Assembly (NCBI RefSeq): GCF_016808335.1
Contig: NC_053148.1
Location: 2,051,001 to 2,115,000 of the forward strand
Source of the DNA: Panicum virgatum
Taxonomy: Eukaryota > Streptophyta > Magnoliopsida > Poales > Poaceae
Reading direction: 5' to 3'
Length of the DNA: 64,000 bases
In this document: positions 12,236-24,030 of the stretch, one piece after another
How the letters are laid out: each line of letters starts with the position of its first letter
Numbering within the stretch: position 1 is the stretch's first letter
Made by a program: the position numbers and the translations under genes
The notes under the pieces: model-generated
Seen by the model: only the letters and a program-made list of their open reading frames with translations
Database searches by the model: none
Told to the model about the DNA's origin: nothing

Positions 12236-13358
12236 AACATTTTTTTCTTGACCCCACCTCCGGTGGCCTCCGCCGCGCCCCCACACCCAACCCCTTCCCT
12301 AGGCCACCTCTGGTGGCCGCCGCCATCACAAACCACCATACACGGATGGCCCTCCCTCGCCGGGGCTTACGGTCACTGCTGCCCGGCCCTCCCTCGCTGG
12401 AGCTCATGGCCGATATGCGGCCTCCCTCCAGCCTTTCTCTTGTGAGGTTGTCGGTAGTGGTGGCCGACCCATCGGCGTCCTCGTCGGGGGGCGCAGTGCT
12501 GCTCCTTGGCACGCCCCGACTGCCGCTACCGCCGTCGCCCTTGCGTAGGGGCGTTCCACAGCGCCCCTGCCTCCGCCCCGCCTAGTGCATTGGGGTGTGG
12601 TGTGCCGCCTCCCTGGCGCCTGGGTCGGTGTCCTCACGCTGACCTGACACTCTAGTGGTTTCTTCGGCTTTGGGGAAGAAGTGGGGGCGAAGGCGAAACC
12701 TTAGGGTCATCTTGCGAGCCAATGATGGCGACGCCCTCAGGCGCCGTTTACCTTCTCGAAGGCGTCATTTTTCCCACTCCACTCCCCTCTGGTGTGCTTT
12801 CTAGGCAAAAGTCTTGACCACTTTAATTTGGTCGGGCGTAGGCGTCGCTCCCTCCTTTAAGGTGTCGTCTTAGAAGTTCTGCTGGTTGCCGATGAAATTG
12901 TTGCCGTTCGCAGTCCCCTTTCGCCTGGTCCTGGTGGAGAACGTCAGCTCTCCTCATTGAGTTCCTGCTTCTGTGCCTACCTTCATCTTATTTGGTCCAC
13001 CTCGTCCGATCGCCTAGGTTGTCGTCTGGCTGATGCTTTATCGCTCCTCTTCACTGGCAGATGCTTTGCCGTCGTCGTTGTGCTGGTTATTGTTCGCTTC
13101 GGGTGGATGCTTTGCCATCTTCGAGTTTGGAGACCTTTGCACTCTTGATGATGGTGTATCTTTTAGCAGTTTCAGTTCCTTGGTTGTGTCTAGGTTTGTA
13201 GGCTCGTGTGTGTCCCGTTGTTCTTGCTTTAGTGTTGGGGTCGCCTGTCACCTACCTGCTTAGTGGTGCTTTGTAACCTATTAAGATTTGTATCTGTCAT
13301 ATTGTTTTCATTTTAATGAAATACACCCCTGAGCACGTTCAGAAAAAAAAACATTTTT
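12236..13358 (+). mobile_element. Non-autonomous retroposon with poly(A)-like tail
   Basis: A GC-rich block is bounded by the direct repeat AACATTTTT at 12236-12244 and 13350-13358. Just before the right copy is TTTTAATGAAATACACCCC, then a short stem and an A-run, the usual 3' end of plant LINE-type insertions. No reverse transcriptase frame is present, so it was probably mobilised by LINE machinery or is a deleted LINE. The open frames inside are low in complexity and I do not annotate them as genes. Confidence 0.6.
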
Positions 13359-14454
13359 GTTGAGGCATTGATGCGCTTAATTGTGGGGGATCAGTTGGCC
13401 GGGGCATAATGCATGGTGGTATTAGCGTAAACGTCGCTATGATCCAAAGAGTAGCGACACCGGGCCGGCCACTACGCTACCTTGCCAATAATTGTACTTG
13501 GCACCTACAGATGCAGCCCTCATTCACATATCGATCAAAGCTATCAGCCTCTCACGTAGTAGTAGTACTGTGCGCACCACAGCAGCCGGAGGAAGCCCGG
13601 AACTAATGGCGCTTCAATTCGCCGGCCGGCAGCCAGTGCCCTCGCGCCACCGCGCAGGACCCTCGTCGGCGAGAGGCGGCGCCCACTGCGTCGTCCGCTG
13701 CACGAGAGATCCAAGAGAGATGACGCAGGCGGCGGTACAACAAGGACGGCGATGGCTTCTCCTCTTGTTCGTGATGAGGAACTTACCGTTACCGTGTTCA
13801 ATTCGTGCGAGTCGCCGTCCGTGGACCAGACAAGGCCGGCCAAACCCAAGCCAACCGGACAACCGGTGGATGACCGACCACGACTAAGCTCCTTTTCTGT
13901 GCAGAGGAAAGAAAAGTCCCAGGGGCCTGGCCATCGGGGCGGCATGGTGGGCGATACCAGAGGGCATCGCTTTCTCATATTTGCATTACTACTTGCTACT
14001 AGTATATTTGTATATACTAGTCTATCAACTCATGCTCCCGCATGGACTAATTAAAATTAATATAAGAATGAGTTTAATAATTATAATTATCTATCTCATG
14101 CTTTTTTTCATCTATTAAATATTCTAACACATACTCTAAAATATATATTTATCATTATCTAGTTGCAATAGATTTTATTTTGCATCACACCTTCATATGT
14201 ATTCGATATATATTTAGTTGAACTATTTGTTTGTAAAATTGGTTATCTTGTCTCTTCCGTCATACATGAATACATGGTGACATATATCATTGGTAGTATT
14301 TTTATATAAGTAGTAATATAAATAATATATTAATAATGATAGAAACAATAATTTAGAATTTTATATTGCTGCAATTTAATATTTTATCATAATTATATAA
14401 TGTAGATTCAAATTTATGAGTAATTTAACTTGTAATAATAATAATAATATAATT
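13359..14454. other. Intergenic, turning AT-rich after 14040
   Basis: No gene is supported. From about 14040 the sequence is strongly AT-rich and continues into the repeat block downstream. Confidence 0.45.
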
Positions 14455-14638
14455 GGATAATTTATATGCAAATTTAAGGGGGTATTTGTATTATTTTTAT
14501 AATAGCATAGGTCGATAATTTACACAAAGATTAGTGGGTTACTTTAGATTTTTATAATGGCACAGGTGGGTAATTTAGATACAAATTTAGGGGGTTACTT
14601 TAGTCTATTTTCATAATGCCAGAGGTGGGTAATTTATT
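14455..14638 (+). repeat. Degenerate tandem repeat, period about 56 bp, three copies
   Basis: Units begin at about 14455, 14511 and 14566, with a partial fourth at about 14625. Each reads roughly G-T-GG-TAATTTA, then AAATTTAGGGGGTTACTTTAG, then TTTTTATAATGGCA. The copies differ by substitutions and small indels. Confidence 0.65.
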
Positions 14639-14650
14639 AGAAAATATAAT

Positions 14651-14922
14651 AGATCTGATGGTTATTATAATTACAGTTGTTGGGTTGATAGCTGGATGTT
14701 TTTTATGAGAATTTATAGATTTCTTTATTTTTTTTAAAGTGCCCACCTATGATCCTAGGTGGTTTTATGTAGGAGCCTAAAGATAACAGATCCCGATGGT
14801 TATTATAATTAGAGATGTTGGATTGATGACTGGATGTTTCTGATTTTTATGAGAATTTATAGAATTTCTCTATTTTTTAGGGTGTCCACCTAAGATCTTA
14901 GGTGGCTTCATGTAAAGGAGCC
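14651..14922 (+). repeat. Two direct copies of a 130-bp unit, each with a palindrome
   Basis: Units 14651-14777 and 14789-14922 both run from AGATC-GATGGTTATTATAATTA through TTATGAGAATTTATAGA to TAGGTGG and end in GGAGCC. Unit 2 carries the perfect 20-bp palindrome CCACCTAAGATCTTAGGTGG (14886-14905). Unit 1 has the same palindrome with one mismatch (14743-14762). Confidence 0.75.
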
Positions 14923-14947
14923 TCCAATTATTATTAATAGTAAGATA

Positions 14948-15134
14948 GGTTTGCTTGGTTGGATGCTAAAATGTTGACATTCCAACATGTGGCATGTTAT
15001 TTTTTTGCCAAAATCTTGGCAAGTTTAAAATAATATTTAATTAGGCAGGCTGCTTTTTAACCTTGAGTGCTAAAATTTGTAGGATTGCCCACATTTTAGC
15101 ATGCCAATATTTTAGCAGAGAACCAAGCACACCC
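14948..15134. mobile_element. MITE with TGCTTGGTT ends
   Basis: The left arm GGTTTGCTTGGTTGGATGCT mirrors the right end, whose reverse complement reads GGGTGTGCTTGGTTCTCTGC and continues into TAAAATATTGGCATGC. TA lies next to both ends. No coding sequence. Confidence 0.65.
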
Positions 15135-15618
15135 TAAGCCGCTATGCGTGTGTCTAAAACTCTGATGCCTGCAATACAATCGCTCTCTCTCTCTCTCTCA
15201 AAGCTCATCTGCAATTTCGGCCTCTTTAATGGGAGGGGAGGTGTTAAGCATGGGGCGGCAATGCGAGAAGAGAGGCACGGAAGAGGGTTGAAAGCTACTA
15301 GTGGTCAATCGTCCCGGAGACACGGGTGGTTCCGCAGCACACGTGCCTTGCTTTCGGTGCCGGCATCGGCGCATCGCTAGCCTCTCTGTAGTCTGCACTC
15401 CTCGTTAACCCTCTGTACGTCCCTGTGCCCTACGCCCCTACCGCCATTCCACGCACCATGCCTGCCCAGGCAACAGCTAGCCACGCTCTGCCGCCCGGCT
15501 ACTTCAACCAAACACTAGCCTCTTGTTACCCCTAATCACGGCAACCGAATCACATCACAACTCTGCAAGAAAGCATAGAATTCTTTTGGGGGAAAATCAT
15601 AGATAGGGAGGTGCAGTG
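15135..15618. other. Intergenic with a CT microsatellite
   Basis: A (CT)n run is at about 15183-15200. Nothing else is recognisable. Confidence 0.45.
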
Positions 15619-15621
15619 TTA

Positions 15622-16055
15622 GGCTACCTCCAACGGTTCCGTGTATATGGCCCCCCATCCCACATAGGAGGAGCTTTGGGGGAAATTCGATCCAACAATT
15701 CCCCCCAAAGCTCCCCCTATATAAGGGAGGAGTTGAAACTTTCTATATATAGGGTGAGTTTCAACTCCTCCTATATCTCTAATCACACCGTTTCTTCATG
15801 ATATTAATCTCGTTTGAGTCCCGTAACATGATGATAATGCGTATTATGATAGTACAAATATTATATGATTTTTTTTAATTCAAAAATGATAAATAAATAG
15901 TTAGTTAATGAGTGATAGTATATAGAGGGAATAGATATGGGGGGAATGGTTGGAGAGAATGAGTTATAGGGGGGAATTTTTTAGAAGGAGGTAGTAAAAT
16001 ATAATAAATAGTACGTTTAGGGGAAGTTGGATGGGGGAAATGGTTGGAGATAGCC
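15622..16055. mobile_element. PIF/Harbinger-like MITE with TTA duplication
   Basis: GGCTACCTCCAACGGTTCC on the left mirrors GGTTGGAGATAGCC on the right. TTA flanks both ends (15619-15621 and 16056-16058), the duplication expected for PIF/Harbinger elements. The interior carries further inverted motifs such as GGGGGAAATTCG and AATTCCCCCC. Confidence 0.75.
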
Positions 16056-16058
16056 TTA

Positions 16059-18683
16059 TAACCTTTACATGAGTGTAGCCGACAATGTGGCAGCTTGTAA
16101 CCTCGCCGCCGGTGAACAGAACAGCAGCCTACTTCTTGTCCTAGCACTTGTTCTAGCGTGTAGGTAAGGTAACTGCCGCCACCTCTCCCGGTTTCCCCCA
16201 CATGGGCACAGCCATGGGTGTGTGGATATTACTATATTAGGTGTATTTCGGTTCACATTTTTGTGTGCAGAGAAATCTTGTAGGATTTTGGTTCTTGTAT
16301 CCTGCAAACCGAGATCGTCTTCAAGCATGCATGTTGCTCTGCTCTTTGGTTTGGCAGCATGGGCAATTTGGCATGCCAATGCATCTAAAAACCTCCTTTT
16401 GTTTGGTTCTGCACATCAATTATACTCAAGCAGCTCTGTTCAGCACTTCAGCCTGATGCACATCAATTTGGCATGAGTAACTTTCTATTGAATTTTGCAT
16501 CGGTTTATTGGTTGTATAGTCGGACAGCTAATGATGGCGTGTTTACAATAAACAAGCATGGATGCTTTGCTGAAAAGATATGATCTTGCTGGTGATCAAC
16601 GATACCCAGTGACCCAAATTAAATGCCGCCACCAACGAACAAGAACCCGTTAGGACATGCTACTGCTGCTGCTGCTACAAGTGGTTGATGATTGGTTTCC
16701 GGTTAAGACTCCTCGCCCCTTTTCAGAATATTTCGAGATTAATCTGAACGCAAGGTACGGTCTACCTGATCTGGCTGCTCTTGATGAATATAATTTCAAC
16801 TTTGCAAGGAGATGTCAGCATCAGTGAGCTGAGCACCCCAAGTAACAGTGCCGCTAATAAATGGCCCAGATTATCAGCAAGGAAACAATTCAAAGATGAC
16901 ATTTTATTCTTTACTTCTTTTATGGGAACAGGAGGGGTGCGCCCCTACTGGAATTTATTAGTAAAAATCCAAAAAGTTTACTACAAATGAGAAGAAAGCA
17001 AGTAAAGAAAAGAAACAGGAGAGAATTAAGCTACAAAGAGGACGGAGCAAAACAAAAAGGGAGGAAAGGTTACATTCCATCACAAGGTACTACTACTGTA
17101 CAGTTAGCAAATAAAAACATTTCTTCCTTCTTTAAGAAACTATTTTTTTTCTGAACAATTTTAGTTGGTGAAGCACACAGGGCCACCCCCATAATCAATG
17201 TCCACAATGAATTGAAGTGGGGATAAAACAGGACAATGAGAAGAAAAGTGTACATGAATAGTGCGTGCTCTCTTTGCATTCACCAACAAGTTCACCGGAT
17301 GCCTCTGCTGCCGGCTCAGTTTTGGTTCAAGCCCTGCTAGCCACCGGACATGATGATGCTCTTCCTCCATTATTCTGCGCTATCTCGCACCAGCAATCCT
17401 GATTACACTTCTCGTACTATTCCCAGCAGTCTAATGAGCATACGCGTCATCCCTAACAGTGCAGTAACAGTATGCAGTTATGCAAAGTGAGGATCTCACA
17501 AGACGACACATGCATGGTGCTACATGCTGTTTGAATTCAAGGCATTGATCCATCAGACTGCTCGTCGCAACGGGAAGCACCGGATCAATGCAGCCGATTA
17601 AGTCTGACGAAGAGATAAAGAGTACCTTGCAGCCATGCTCATGCTATTAATCCGCTCATGGGTTTCAGACTTTCAGCAGGGGCGAGCAGAGCTTCTTCTC
17701 CACACGCCCATGCCGTGTCAACGACGTCGATCTACCCCCATCTTCAGAATCTCCGAGACATGGCCTCCTCTTCACAACCGCTGTAGCTTTCGGATGACAG
17801 CGTCTTTCACCGATTGATTGTTGCGTATTGTTCCTGATCATCCGGTTCGGCCGCCGACCACGCTCTCTTCTTCCATCCACAGATACGGATCCAGAAATGG
17901 TTTCGCAATCAGGTCGGTCTCTGTGGACCATCAAAGTTTCTGGCAGCACTCGATGAGTCGGCTGCCCCATGCTTGCTGAAAATGGCATCGGCCCAGCTCA
18001 GTTGCTGTCGAGCCATATTGGTGTTCACCGCCGTGCATGCTTCCAGATTCTTTCTAGTAGCAATGTTTTTTGGAACGAGAAGATTTCAGCAATGTTTCTG
18101 TCTGTCAGTAGTTTATCTTCAGCTTTCTGTTTCTGACTTGTGAGCGGTGGATATGCTACATGTCATGTGCAGTTGCAGGGAACATTTTCTATCAAGTCAC
18201 TTGGTGCCTGCTGCCGGCAGCTGAGGCCTCAGAATCAGCCCCATCTCCGAAACGCATGGGGCGTACCAACTTTTATCGGCGAACAGGTAGCCGTGGCCGC
18301 ATCAAGCATAAAGGCAGCAGCAGGTAACCAACTCTGGAGTCTGGCATGGATACCATCGTGTCAGAACGGTGAACAGGGCGAGAGTACAAACTCGAGAGTT
18401 CATCAATCAGCAGCAGCAACTCATGAGGCAGGACGTACGGAGCTCAACCTTCCCATTTTGTCACTAGGAAAGCTTGAATGCCGGTTCACATTTTTTTCAC
18501 CCCCCCCCCCCCCTCAAGAAATCAACCGGCCCGATGTTGAACCAAAAACACACGAGTAGAAATCGAAGAAACCTGCTGCTGCGTGGCCATTTCTTCACTG
18601 ATCGCATTCCTTCTCGATCGACAGTAGAAAGGGTAGCTGAGTTTCCATGCGCTGTAGCATCTGATGATAGTTCATCTGAGAAA
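16059..18683. other. Intergenic, no supported gene
   Basis: About 2.6 kb without a recognisable gene or repeat family. Open frames up to 139 codons exist but lack known motifs. A CTGCTGCTGCTGCT run lies near 16662 and a C-run near 18500. The block ends at the 5' LTR. Confidence 0.4.
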
Positions 18684-20594
18684 TGTTGAGTACTTTATCC
18701 TGTTTGTGATGAGTAAATTGTCAACCGTGCGGTGTGATCGTGCGCTTGGTCTTTGGATTGCAGGTACACGGGTGTCAAGTGTCGACGGAGAGCTGCCGTG
18801 GAGGTGATGTGGCCGATGGACCGTGCGGTGGACGGCGGTGAAGGGCAGCCGTGACCGGAGCTCATGCCGGGTGGTAGCTGTGGCGTCCACTCCTGGATCG
18901 AGGGCGCAAGCGACGACGGAAGGCGGGTTTCTTGGTTTGCGCCACAAAACCAAGCAGGCGGACGGCGGTAGAAGACGCCAAGTCGTGGAGGTACGGGCGT
19001 CGGTCTCGGGACTGATGGAGGCGACGGCGTCTAGGGCCTCGCTGCGGGTGAGGAGGTGACGGGTGTCGGGCGGCGTCTAGGGCCGTTAGAAGGCCGAGGC
19101 GGGAACAGCGTCTAGGGACACGGCGTGGAGGCGGGAATCTTCCCGCGCGTGGAGTTTTGGCGGTTTTCTCAAAACCGGCCACCTACCCGGGTTTCGCGGA
19201 TCCTCCAAAACCGCGGACCGGAGCTTCATCCACATGGCGGCATCGCGGAGAAGACTTCGACTCGAAGAAAGAACCTCGACCGTCGGATGAGTCCTTGTAT
19301 CTTTTTCCGGTTTTGCCCCTACAGGCTTTCTAGTGTTTAATTGAGTCTAGGGGTAGTTTAGTCTTTTGGGTTGAGAGTTATTGGGGTTAAAAACCCCCTC
19401 ACCCCCTCTCCATCTCTCTCGCTCTCCTTTTTGCCTAGACTGCACGCCACCACCCTCTCCCTGGCGTCTTCTCTCTGTTCCTCCCTCTCCTCTCTAGGAT
19501 TAGGACTTTAGGGATGGATTGTTGAGATTTTTGTACTGAGATTGATCGGGAAAGGAGGCCCAATCCTTCTTGTGCCCTCCGGGGTTTTGAATTCAATTCA
19601 ATCTCGTATGATTTGTGCTTTGTTTTGGATGATTTCGATTTTCCTTCGTTGATTCTTGACCACGAGATGACGAGGTGTTTCTTGAAGATTGAGTGACTCT
19701 TTGAAGTGGTTCTAATCCTTCTAGCCTAGTGCCAAACCCCCGGGATCACGAGTCTACTCGAATTGACATTTTTGTGTTCTTGAGAAAACCCCGTTCTTGC
19801 TTGGGATTTCCTCGATTCCTCCCAAACCTTGGAGTGATTCGTCGATTCCTTCCGTGGACATGGTCACAAGTCCTTTGTGATCCTGCCTGCAAATTTTGGT
19901 GAGGTTTGGACACTATTTGATCTTCCAATCATCGAGTTTTGGATCGAGCCGAGAGGAAAAACAGAGGTTCTAGGCTCGGGCAGGATTTTTTCATTATCGC
20001 CGATTGAACCGACGCTTACATTCTTTTACGTCGGATCAACCGGTGGGTTGAATTTTCACGTGTTAGGGTTTTTGGGGTTTTCTGTGGTTGCACCGGTGCA
20101 TCAAACTCTACATGCATCGGATCAACTGGTGCTACTACTGATTTTGTTGTTTCGTTCATTCAACTGGCGTATAGATTTTCCTAGACGTCGGTTAAACCGG
20201 TGCTTTGGTTTTGCTAGCGTCGGTTTAACCAGTGCTCGCTAAGTCATTTTGCAGTCCCTTTGGACTACTGCACCGACGTTTGGATTTTGATTTTGCCGGA
20301 TCATCCGGTGTGTGCTGACACCGGTTGAACCGACGCTGTTCAAATCTGTGCATCGGATCAACCGGTGTGTTATACCGTGATGGTTCTTGTGTTGCTTTTC
20401 GGTGTTTGCTTCCACGTTGGATCTTGGTTGTTCCTAGGGCTTTCTTGTGTTGGTGTAGCTCCACCATAGCTACTCCATACTGTGCCTAGGACTCTAGGGT
20501 TGGGCGTGTTCTTTGGGACTAAGCCGTTCTTTTCTATTGCAAGAAATTTGAATCGGCTCCCATTCACCCCCCTCTGGTCGCCCTTTCGGTCCCT
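18684..20594 (+). repeat. 5' LTR
   Basis: It begins TGTTGAGTAC and ends CGGTCCCT, aligning end to end with 28033-30028. The 3' boundary is set by where the two copies diverge, a few bases before the PBS. The expected terminal CA is not seen. It lacks about 80 bp that the 3' LTR has near 29690-29770. Confidence 0.88.
19995..20375. repeat. Palindrome-like motif array in the 5' LTR
   Basis: About ten full or partial copies of a roughly 17-bp motif occur in both orientations. Forward examples are GATTGAACCGACGC (about 20002) and ACCGGTTGAACCGACGC (about 20320). Reverse examples are CGTCGGATCAACCGGTG (about 20029), CATCGGATCAACTGGTG (about 20114), CGTCGGTTAAACCGGTG (about 20186), CGTCGGTTTAACCAGTG (about 20219) and CATCGGATCAACCGGTG (about 20351). 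The same array is in the 3' LTR at about 29350-29815. Confidence 0.8.
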
Positions 20595-20598
20595 TAAT

Positions 20599-20610
20599 TG
20601 GTATCAGAGC
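20599..20610 (+). promoter_or_regulatory. tRNA primer-binding site (initiator Met type)
   Basis: TGGTATCAGAGC follows the 5' LTR by four bases. This sequence is complementary to the 3' end of plant initiator methionine tRNA and primes minus-strand synthesis in many plant Copia elements. Confidence 0.92.
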
Positions 20611-20660
20611 TTGGTTAAGGTTTTCAGTATCTTGACCGGTTCGAAAATCATTTGGCGACC

Positions 20661-23381
20661 ATGGCGAGTCTTGGTAAGATCTCTGTGTTTGCCAGCGAGG
20701 ACTATGCTTATTGGAAGGTGCGTATGCGAGCCTTCTTGTAAAGCATGGGAGTCGAGGTTTGAGAGATCACCAAGAACCAGGCTTACGAGGTGCTTACCGT
20801 TCGGACCACACCTCTTCAGGTGTCCGAGCACGAGGCCAACGCCAAGGCTGTCAATGCCTTGTTCGCTGGCGTTTCTCGTGCAGAGTTCTCACGCGTCCAG
20901 GGTTTTCAGGAAGCCCGCAAGGTTTGGACGTGTCTTGAGAACTACCACGAGGGCACACCTCAGGTCAAGGCCAGACCGTTCGAGACTCACCGACGTGAAT
21001 ATGAGAATTTCACACAAGGGCCGGGTGAGAGCATTGGCGACATGTTCAATCGGTTTCAATCGATTGTGAACAAATTCAATGCGAACAGATCTGCTGATGC
21101 CCTTGAGTACACAGAGCATGAGAAGGCCCTCAAGTTGCTCTATGCACTTGACCGCTCTGTGTGGGATCTCAAGGTGAACACGATCATCGAGTCTGCAGGC
21201 TATGAGACTCTGATCGTGAATGAGCTTTTCAGCAAGCTAAAGGCCACGGAGGTGGATAACCAGACACGAGCCAAGCTCAATGGTGCTCCTCCTTCCAAGA
21301 GCATCGCTCTTGTGACTGGCCCAGGTGGATCGAGCTCTAATGCTAACTTTGCTCTTGGCTTTTCTCTTGCCTCTCTGCCCTCTGTTACAGATGAGCAACT
21401 AGAGACGCTGGGCGACGATGACTTGTGCCTTCTCATCAGCAAGTTCCAGCGTGTCTACCACAACCGGCAGAGGTGGAAGAACTCCGGGTGCTACCACTGC
21501 GGCGATCCGAACCACTTCATCGCCGAGTGCCCCAAGAAGTCCAGCGGTGGCCAGAACAACAACCCGACTACTACCGCCACCGCGATCGCGACGAGGGAGG
21601 CTCCAATAAGGAGCGTCGGCGCCACACGCACCGCAGTCGTGACCGGGGAGGACGCTTCGACAAGGAGTCGCTCAAGAAGCGCTTGCAGTACAAGGCCAAA
21701 AAGCGGGAGAAGGCCTTCCTGGCGTAGCTCAGCGACCTCGACAAGAGCTTCGACACCGACCGCTCTTCTTCACCGACCTCTGACGACGACGACAAGAAGA
21801 AGAAGAAGCGGGACAAGGATGCCACCGGCTTCATCGGCCTTTGCTTGGCGGCCGGTCGGCGCAAGGACTTCTGCACCATGGCGGGTGAAGCAAATGGTGC
21901 TCGTGCGTCTTCGGGTGAACATGCTACACCGACGCACGTCGACTCTTCTCCTGGATCCGAGAGTGATTCAGAGGTAAACTCCACCATCGACCTCCTTGAT
22001 ACTGAGGTTAGGGAGTTGTACGCCGCTCTCGACAACCAGAAGAGGCTGCTTAAGGAAGCAGCTAGAGAGCGCAGAAAGCTTAGGGCTGAGCTGTCTTGTG
22101 CTAGGGAGAAATCTAGTGAGGATGAGTGCGCTGGCTGCATATCTCACATGAATGATCTTGTTGCTCTCCGTGCCAAGCATGATGAGAATGTCGCGAACTT
22201 GGATGTTGCCAAGACCTTGCTTTCTGACGTGTCTCACGAGCTAGCCAAGGCCAAGCATGAGCTTGAACTAGTTAAAGACGCTCCCATTGTTAGTGATGTG
22301 CTTGAATGCGATGAGTGTGCTATCTTTAAGTTTGATCTATCTTCTTTGCAGTCTAAGTTTGCCACTATTGTTTGTGAATTAGAGGAGCTTAGGTCTAGGC
22401 CTGTTCTTTTTTGGTGCCTGTAAGCTTTGTCCCACGCTTAGGTCGGAGCTAGATGAGAAGAACGCCTTGATTAAGTCTTTAGGGAAGACTAAGGTCGGGG
22501 AGTCTAGCCCACCTATTGATTGTCATGTTTGCCCTGGTTTGATCTCTGATTTGGATAATCTTGCGGTAGAGAAAGCCAACTTGGAGAATGAGAATACCTA
22601 TCTTATGGCGATTCTTAGTTGGGTTTCTACTAGTGAGCTGTAGTTGGGCATGATGATCAAGCAGTTCAAGCGTGGTGATGGGTTTGGGGTCGGTTACACA
22701 TACACGAAGTCAGACTTTGACAAGTTGTACGGTAAGATCGACAAGGCCGCTGGAGCTCCAAGTGCTCTGAACACTGCTAGCACGAGCACACAGCCTTCAC
22801 TTGTTGACCTTGTGGATGGTGTGCTTAAGGAACCATCAAAAGCACCTCCACAGAAGCAGATTTGGGTTCCAAAGCCCAATGAGCTGAGGAATCCCCTCGA
22901 TACGCTCCCTGCTGCCACAGCCCAGGTTACCCAGAAGAAGGGGGCTGCTCCTCCCCGTCCACAGGCTAGGTCTCCACCTCCAAAGAGAGAGGTGACGTAC
23001 CACTGCGAGTACTGTGACAGAGAGGGTCACCTGGAGGAGTTTTGCTTCAGGAGGAAGCGGGCTGTGAGGCGTGAGCAGGAGAGACGCAACTCGGACATGT
23101 ACTCTGCTCGGGTGCATGGTCCTCCTCGGCGTGGTGGTAGGCAAGATGCTAGGGCGCGCCGTGTAGGTGGAGGACAGGGAGACGGTGGTGTTTACCGTGC
23201 TCCAGCGGGTGGTCGCTTTGCCGGTTGTGCTCCTGGTCGTCCTCAGTATGGCTATGGACCATGGGATCGAGGCTTTGAAGGAGGTTACGATGCACCACGC
23301 TTTCCTCGCGGTGGTGGTCGTCAGCCTCGCGGTATACGGGACAGGGGACACACTTTTGATCTTGCTAACCCTTCTGTATAG
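20661..23381 (+). pseudogene. gag: Degenerate Copia gag with two zinc knuckles and coiled coil
   Basis: The capsid-precursor region begins at ATG 20661 but has in-frame stops at 20739 and 20760. The main frame is open from 20763 to about 21600. A CCHC zinc knuckle (C-X2-C-X4-H-X4-C) lies at 21489-21530. The frame then shifts near 21580-21600, stops at 21725, and continues through an acidic and coiled-coil-like segment (21845-22423) rich in Leu, Lys and Glu heptads. It shifts again near 22410 and is interrupted by TAG before 22644. A second CCHC knuckle is at 23004-23045, followed by a Gly/Arg-rich tail to 23381. Gag normally forms the particle and binds element RNA. The breaks mean this copy cannot do so alone. 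Confidence 0.85.
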
Positions 23382-24030
23382 CAAATGGCTCGACACTGGT
23401 TTGCTTCTCACTTTGCTAACCCCAGTGTTGAGACATTTGCTCACCCTTTGTCACATTACTGATGTGCAGGTTGGAGGCTTGGAGAACAGGTGGATCATGG
23501 ACTTCGGTTGTTCGTGCCATATGACCGGGAATGACAAATGGTTCTCCAGCCTCACCCCGATGCGCTCAAAAGAATACATTGTGTTCGGGGACAATGGTAA
23601 GGAAAAGGTACGTGGTTTAGGCGCTGTTCGAGTTTCTGATCGCTTTACCCTAAGAGAAGTTGCTTTGGTTTCGAACCTTGGGTTTAATTTGCTCTCTATT
23701 TCGCAACTTCTTGATGAGGAGTTTGAAGTTCGCTTCAAGGAGGGTTGTTCTCGTGTTTTGGATTCCAGAGGAGATTTAGTTTACCGGATTTTACCTCGCG
23801 ATCGGGTTTTCTTGGCTGACTTCTCTGGAACTTCTCTTGGCCCTTCTCGTTGCTTGTTGGCTGGTCCTTCTTCCGATTTGTGGAAGTGGCATAGGAGACT
23901 TGGACATTTGAGCTTCGATTTGTTGTCGAGACTTAGCTCACTTGGCATAATTCGAGGATTGCCCAAATTGAAGTTTGAAAATGACCTTGTTTGCCATCCG
24001 TGTCGCACGGGAAGATGATTGCCGCTTCTC
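23382..24030 (+). pseudogene. pol: Copia protease and pre-integrase remnant
   Basis: After a frame change near 23455 the reading frame contains WIMDFGCSCHMTGN (about 23490-23535). This corresponds to the Copia aspartic protease block, whose usual D-S-G core is D-F-G here, so the active site is altered. A GAG-pre-integrase segment follows (KWHRRLGHLSFDLL at about 23880, CHPCRTGR at about 23995), carrying the start of the integrase zinc-binding motif. The frame then shifts into the integrase core at about 24000-24030. Confidence 0.8.

Noticed and set aside
18140..18559. A 139-codon open frame before the 5' LTR
   Set aside because: No known motif, ordinary intergenic composition and a C-run inside. 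Not enough to call a gene.
20790..21977. The 395-codon gag frame as an intact gene
   Set aside because: It begins after two in-frame stops, and its last third is read in the wrong frame after a frameshift near 21590. It is annotated as part of a pseudogene instead.
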